From SZUA-547 sp963669315 (GTDB lineage: Bacteria > Pseudomonadota > Alphaproteobacteria > Rhodobacterales > Rhodobacteraceae): 64,000 nucleotides of DNA. The notes below the pieces were generated by a model. That model did no database searches. It saw only the letters and a list, made by a program, of their open reading frames with translations, and was not told the DNA's origin. This document shows positions 60,608-64,000 of this stretch, in pieces; the stretch's first letter is position 1, and every line of letters starts with the position of its first letter. A program made the position numbers and the translations under genes. The DNA lies in assembly GCA_963669315.1 (NCBI GenBank), contig OY770021.1, forward strand, positions 1,860,001-1,924,000, read 5' to 3'.

Positions 60608-62554
60608 GTGACTGACGATCCGCATATCCGCCCAGAGACGCCGTTGCTCGATCAGGTGTCCTCGCCCGCCGACCTGAAGGGCATGAGCGACGCCGATCTG
60701 GCGCGTTTGGCCGACGAGTTGCGCGCGGAGACGATCTCGGCGGTCTCGGTCACCGGCGGGCATCTGGGCGCGGGTCTGGGGGTGGTTGAGCTGACCGTGG
60801 CGCTCCACGCTGTGTTCGATGCGCCGAAAGACAAGCTGATCTGGGATGTCGGGCATCAGTGCTATCCGCACAAGATTCTGACTGGGCGGCGTGATCGCAT
60901 TCGCACCCTCCGTCAGGGCGGCGGATTGTCTGGTTTTACCAAGCGTGCGGAAAGTGAATACGATCCGTTTGGGGCGGCGCATTCCTCCACCTCGATCTCG
61001 GCCGGACTCGGCTTCGCCATGGGGCGCGAGCTGGGGCGGACGGATGTCGGCGACGCCATCGCGGTGATCGGCGACGGCTCGCTATCGGCGGGCATGGCCT
61101 ATGAGGCGATGAACAACGCCGGGCATCTGAAAAAGCGCCTGATCGTTATCCTGAATGACAACGACATGTCGATCGCCCCGCCAGTGGGCGCAATGTCGGC
61201 GTATCTGGCGCGACTGTTGTCGGGCGGCGCCTATGACTCGTTCCGTGAAGCGGCGAAGTCCGCCCTGTCGCTGATGCCTGAGCCGATCCGCGAGGGCGCC
61301 CGCCGGTTTGAGGAATACGCCAAGGGCATGGCGGTGGGCGGCACCTTGTTCGAGGAACTGGGCTTCACCTATATCGGACCGATCGACGGCCACAATATGG
61401 ATCATCTGCTGCCTGTTCTGCGCAACGTTAAAGAGCGCGCGCACGGTCCGGTGCTGATCCATGCGGTGACGCAGAAGGGCAAGGGCTACGCCCCGGCCGA
61501 GGAGGCTGCCGATAAATATCATGGCGTCTCCAAGTTCGACGTGATCACCGGTGCGCAGAAAAAGGCGCCCTCGAACGCGCCCAGCTACACCAAGGTCTTC
61601 GCCCAGAACCTGATCAAAGAAGCCGAGGCCGACGATAAGATCGTCGCCATCACCGCTGCAATGCCGGACGGGACCGGCCTGAACCTGTTCGCCGAGCGGT
61701 TCCCCGAGCGCTGCTTCGACGTCGCCATCGCTGAGCAGCACGCGGTGACCTTCGCCGCCGGGCTGGCGGCCTCGGGCATGAAGCCGTTTTGCGCGATCTA
61801 TTCGACCTTCCTGCAGCGCGGCTACGATCAGTTGGTGCATGACGTGGCCATTCAGGGCCTGCCGGTGCGCTTCGCGATGGATCGCGCCGGGCTGGTAGGC
61901 GCCGACGGACCGACCCATGCGGGCGCGTTCGACCTCGCCTATCTCTGCTGTCTGCCTGGCATGGTCGTGATGGCTGCGGCGGATGAGGCGGAGCTGGCGC
62001 ATATGGTCGCCACCGCCGCCGACTATGATGACGGGCCGATCGCGGTCCGCTTTCCCCGAGGTGAAGGCGTCGGCGTCGACATGCCGGAGCGGGGCGAGCC
62101 GCTTGAAATCGGCAAGGGCCGGATCGTCAAGGAAGGCAAGACCGTTGCGCTGCTGTCGCTTGGGGCGAGGCTCGCCGAATGCATGGCGGCGTCCGAGGCT
62201 CTTGAGGCGCGTGGCCTTTCAACCACCGTCGCCGACGCCCGCTTCGCCAAACCGCTGGACCGTGAGCTGATCCTGAAACTGGCTGCGGAACATGAGACGC
62301 TGATCACCGTCGAGGAAGGCGCCAAGGGCGGGTTCGGCGCCCATGTGCTGCATCTGCTGGCCGAGGAAGGCGCGCTGGACGCCGGCCTCAGGGTCCGCAC
62401 CATGACCCTGCCGGATGTGTTCATCGATCAGGACGCTCCGGCGAAGATGTACGCCGCCGCCCAGCTGGACGCCCATTCCATCGCCGAGACCGCGCTGAAA
62501 GCGCTGGGCGTGGATGCCTCCGCCGAGACTGATGAGGGCGCAGGACGGGCCTGA
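60608..62554 (+). CDS. dxs: 1-deoxy-D-xylulose-5-phosphate synthase
   Basis: 648 residues from the GTG at 60608 (GGGAG 5 bases upstream; a GTG 12 bases earlier is less well placed). Motifs are GHQCYPHKILTGRRD, GDGSLSAGMAYEAMNNAG (thiamine pyrophosphate), IALAEQHAVTF-type IAEQHAVTFAAGLA, and the C-terminal EEGAKGGFG. It makes DXP from pyruvate and glyceraldehyde-3-phosphate, the entry step of the MEP pathway. Confidence 0.97.
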   Translation: MTDDPHIRPETPLLDQVSSPADLKGMSDADLARLADELRAETISAVSVTGGHLGAGLGVVELTVALHAVFDAPKDKLIWDVGHQCYPHKILTGRRDRIRTLRQGGGLSGFTKRAESEYDPFGAAHSSTSISAGLGFAMGRELGRTDVGDAIAVIGDGSLSAGMAYEAMNNAGHLKKRLIVILNDNDMSIAPPVGAMSAYLARLLSGGAYDSFREAAKSALSLMPEPIREGARRFEEYAKGMAVGGTLFEELGFTYIGPIDGHNMDHLLPVLRNVKERAHGPVLIHAVTQKGKGYAPAEEAADKYHGVSKFDVITGAQKKAPSNAPSYTKVFAQNLIKEAEADDKIVAITAAMPDGTGLNLFAERFPERCFDVAIAEQHAVTFAAGLAASGMKPFCAIYSTFLQRGYDQLVHDVAIQGLPVRFAMDRAGLVGADGPTHAGAFDLAYLCCLPGMVVMAAADEAELAHMVATAADYDDGPIAVRFPRGEGVGVDMPERGEPLEIGKGRIVKEGKTVALLSLGARLAECMAASEALEARGLSTTVADARFAKPLDRELILKLAAEHETLITVEEGAKGGFGAHVLHLLAEEGALDAGLRVRTMTLPDVFIDQDAPAKMYAAAQLDAHSIAETALKALGVDASAETDEGAGRA

Positions 62555-62634
62555 GCGCGAGACTCCAACCGCATCTTCCCGTATAACGTTCGCGCCCGGC
62601 ATATTCGGGCGCGTAGCGTAGGGAGAGATTTGCG

Positions 62635-63165
62635 ATGCCGTATCTCATCGCGCTTTTAGGAGTTATCGGGGCGATAGGCGTCTGGTGGTGGCGCATTCGG
62701 ATGGCCAAGGTGGCTCTGGGCGCAGCCGTGGACGCGGCCAAAGACGTCCGACTCGCCGCGCGCAGATTCGGCTTCAAGAACAAGACAAACGCCCATCCGG
62801 CGGATGCGGTTGAGGATCCGCGGCTTGCAGCCGCCGGGATCATCGCCGCGGTGGCCGAGATGGACGGTCCGCTGGGCCGGGCGGAGCTCGACACGCTGAT
62901 GCTGGAATGCCGCCGGGTGTTCGGAGTCCCGGCCGATGAAGCGATGGACATGGTCTCATTTGGCCGTTGGGTCGCCGGGCAGTGTGGCACGCCGGACGAA
63001 GCCGTGCGCCGCCTGCTGAAAATCGTGCGCGCCAAGGCGGGGCCGGACGCGTTGCCCGACTTGCTGGCGATGATGGAGACGGTGGCAAAATCCGATGGCG
63101 CCGAGTTGACCGAACGGCAGACCGAAGCGATGGCGCAGGCGAAACGGGTGCTTGCGGCGCAGTGA
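62635..63165 (+). CDS. TerB-like (tellurite resistance-type) protein with membrane anchor
   Basis: 176 residues. One N-terminal membrane helix YLIALLGVIGAIGVWWWRI is followed by a helical domain with LAAAGIIAAVAEMDGPLGRAE, then VSFGRWVAGQCG and KIVRAKAGPDALPDLLAMME, which resembles the TerB fold. Function unknown; in Rhodobacterales a gene of this kind sits between dxs and tlyA. Its stop lies 22 bases before the chosen tlyA start. Confidence 0.7.
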   Translation: MPYLIALLGVIGAIGVWWWRIRMAKVALGAAVDAAKDVRLAARRFGFKNKTNAHPADAVEDPRLAAAGIIAAVAEMDGPLGRAELDTLMLECRRVFGVPADEAMDMVSFGRWVAGQCGTPDEAVRRLLKIVRAKAGPDALPDLLAMMETVAKSDGAELTERQTEAMAQAKRVLAAQ

Positions 63166-63187
63166 ATTGGCTGCGCATCTTGCGCCG

Positions 63188-63928
63188 ATGAACACGCCCT
63201 CCACCAGACTCGATCAACGCCTCGTCGCGCTCGGTCTCGCCGACACCCGATCTCGCGCACAGGCGCTGGTGAAGGCCGGGGCAGTGGCAGTGGATGGGGC
63301 GACAGCGAAGAAATCCTCGCAAAAGGTGGGTGTGGCGGCGTCGATTACAGTCGATAACGGAGCGTTGCCCTGGGTGTCTCGCGCCGCGCTGAAGCTGGTC
63401 CATGCGCTGGACGTATTCGACCTCGACCCATCCGGGGCGACGGCGCTGGATGTGGGCGCCTCGACCGGAGGATTCACAGAGGTGTTGCTCAGCCGGGGCG
63501 CCGCCAAGGTCTATGCGCTCGATGTGGGCCGCGGGCAGCTGCATCCCAAGCTCTACGGGAAAGCGCGCGTGGTCTCGCTGGAGGGCGTGAATGCGAGGGT
63601 CATTCCCGACGGGCTGATCCCGACCATCGACTGGATCGTCTCCGATGTCTCTTTCATCTCGCTGGAAAAGGCGCTGCCGGGGCCGCTGGCGCTGGGCAAG
63701 CCGGGGGCCACTCTCGTGGCTCTGATCAAACCGCAATTCGAGGCGGGTCCGGTTAAGGTCGGCAGGGGCGGGATCGTGAAGAATCCGGAGGTTCACCGGC
63801 AGGTTCGCGATCGTGCGCGCGAGTTTCTGGAGCGCGCCGGTTGGACAGTGATCGGAGAGGGCGAGAGCCCCATCACAGGCGGCGACGGCAACCGCGAATT
63901 TCTGATCGCGGCGAGAAAGGGCGCGTGA
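63188..63928 (+). CDS. tlyA: TlyA-family rRNA 2'-O-methyltransferase
   Basis: 246 residues from MNTPSTRLDQRLVALGLADT; an in-frame ATG at 63152 would lie inside the TerB-like gene, so this start is preferred, although no ribosome-binding site is clear. An N-terminal S4 RNA-binding domain is followed by a SAM-binding domain with DVGASTGGFTEVLLSRGA, a D-W-I-V-S-D-V-S-F-I-S motif and IKPQFEAG. It methylates 16S and/or 23S rRNA, and in some bacteria affects capreomycin sensitivity. Its stop overlaps the next start (TGATG). Confidence 0.9.
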   Translation: MNTPSTRLDQRLVALGLADTRSRAQALVKAGAVAVDGATAKKSSQKVGVAASITVDNGALPWVSRAALKLVHALDVFDLDPSGATALDVGASTGGFTEVLLSRGAAKVYALDVGRGQLHPKLYGKARVVSLEGVNARVIPDGLIPTIDWIVSDVSFISLEKALPGPLALGKPGATLVALIKPQFEAGPVKVGRGGIVKNPEVHRQVRDRAREFLERAGWTVIGEGESPITGGDGNREFLIAARKGA

Positions 63929-64000
63929 TGGAGCTGATCGTTCAGCGCCTCGGCCGCAAGGGCGACGGGATTGCGGCGGGGCCGGATGGGCCGGTCTATG
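63928..64000 (+). CDS. rlmD: 23S rRNA uracil-C5-methyltransferase, partial
   Basis: Only the first 24 codons are visible: MELIVQRLGRKGDGIAAGPD, the TRAM-domain pattern of RumA/RlmD-type methyltransferases. It starts on the last base of the tlyA stop. In related genomes a RumA-family rRNA methyltransferase follows tlyA, which supports the call. Confidence 0.6.
   Translation, partial: MELIVQRLGRKGDGIAAGPDGPVY

Overview
The window is a GC-rich, gene-dense chromosomal segment from an alphaproteobacterium, most likely Rhodobacterales (Rhodobacter/Paracoccus/Roseobacter relatives). This rests on protein families and conserved gene neighbourhoods that I recognise: rpsP-chorismate mutase-ffh; sdhCDAB beside mesaconyl-CoA hydratase and (3S)-malyl-CoA thioesterase; mdh-sucCD-sucAB-lpd; xerC-DUF484-fsa/priA-atpHAGDC; rppH-ctpA-envC-gpmI-rlmH-rsfS; ilvE-petP-petR; and HDAC-xseB-ispA-dxs-terB-tlyA-rlmD. 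I saw no rRNA, tRNA, CRISPR array, IS element or prophage.

Layout. 1-2.2 kb (minus): ribosomal protein S16 (cut by the window edge), chorismate mutase and Ffh. 2.4-5.2 kb: a duplicated-domain lipoprotein, ZapE and an FkbM-type methyltransferase broken by one frameshift. 5.4-9 kb (minus): succinate dehydrogenase operon with a clear UUCG-loop terminator. 9.1-13.5 kb (minus): Mch and Mcl2 of the ethylmalonyl-CoA pathway, with an unknown protein, NnrU, a DUF1737 protein and a VOC protein. 13.8-16 kb: two paralogous small secreted proteins on either side of a TPR/glycosyltransferase-like gene. 16-21.2 kb: an export module of an RND/MMPL transporter fused to a LolA-like domain, a putative outer-membrane protein and a TetR regulator. 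21.2-22.9 kb: small secreted or membrane proteins and a lipocalin-like protein.

22.9-33.4 kb (plus): malate dehydrogenase, succinyl-CoA synthetase and the 2-oxoglutarate dehydrogenase complex, the last interrupted by an AT-richer sulfotransferase gene. 33.6-38.2 kb: small secreted and membrane proteins, FMN reductase, a tandem SpoIIAA-like protein, XerC, DUF484 and a transaldolase-family protein. 38.3-45.7 kb: PriA and the F1 ATP synthase operon, ending in a terminator. 45.7-52.5 kb (minus): RppH, CtpA and an EnvC-like activator, GpmI, RlmH, RsfS and IlvE. 52.6-53.9 kb: PetP-PetR. 53.9-58.3 kb (minus): two MscS-type channels, a voltage-gated-type K+ channel with a C-terminal zinc ribbon and an SNase-like secreted protein. 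58.4-64 kb (plus): isoprenoid (IspA, Dxs) and RNA/DNA maintenance genes.

The genes combine central carbon oxidation (most of the second half of the TCA cycle) with ATP synthesis and C2/C3-acid assimilation. A nearly identical 14-bp palindrome lies upstream of both sdhC and mdh, which suggests a shared TCA-cycle operator. No clear defence or other wholly novel multi-gene system was found. The most unusual items are the transporter fusion with its internal start site, the stacked ion-channel operon, the sulfotransferase inside the odh operon and the paralogous secreted pair.
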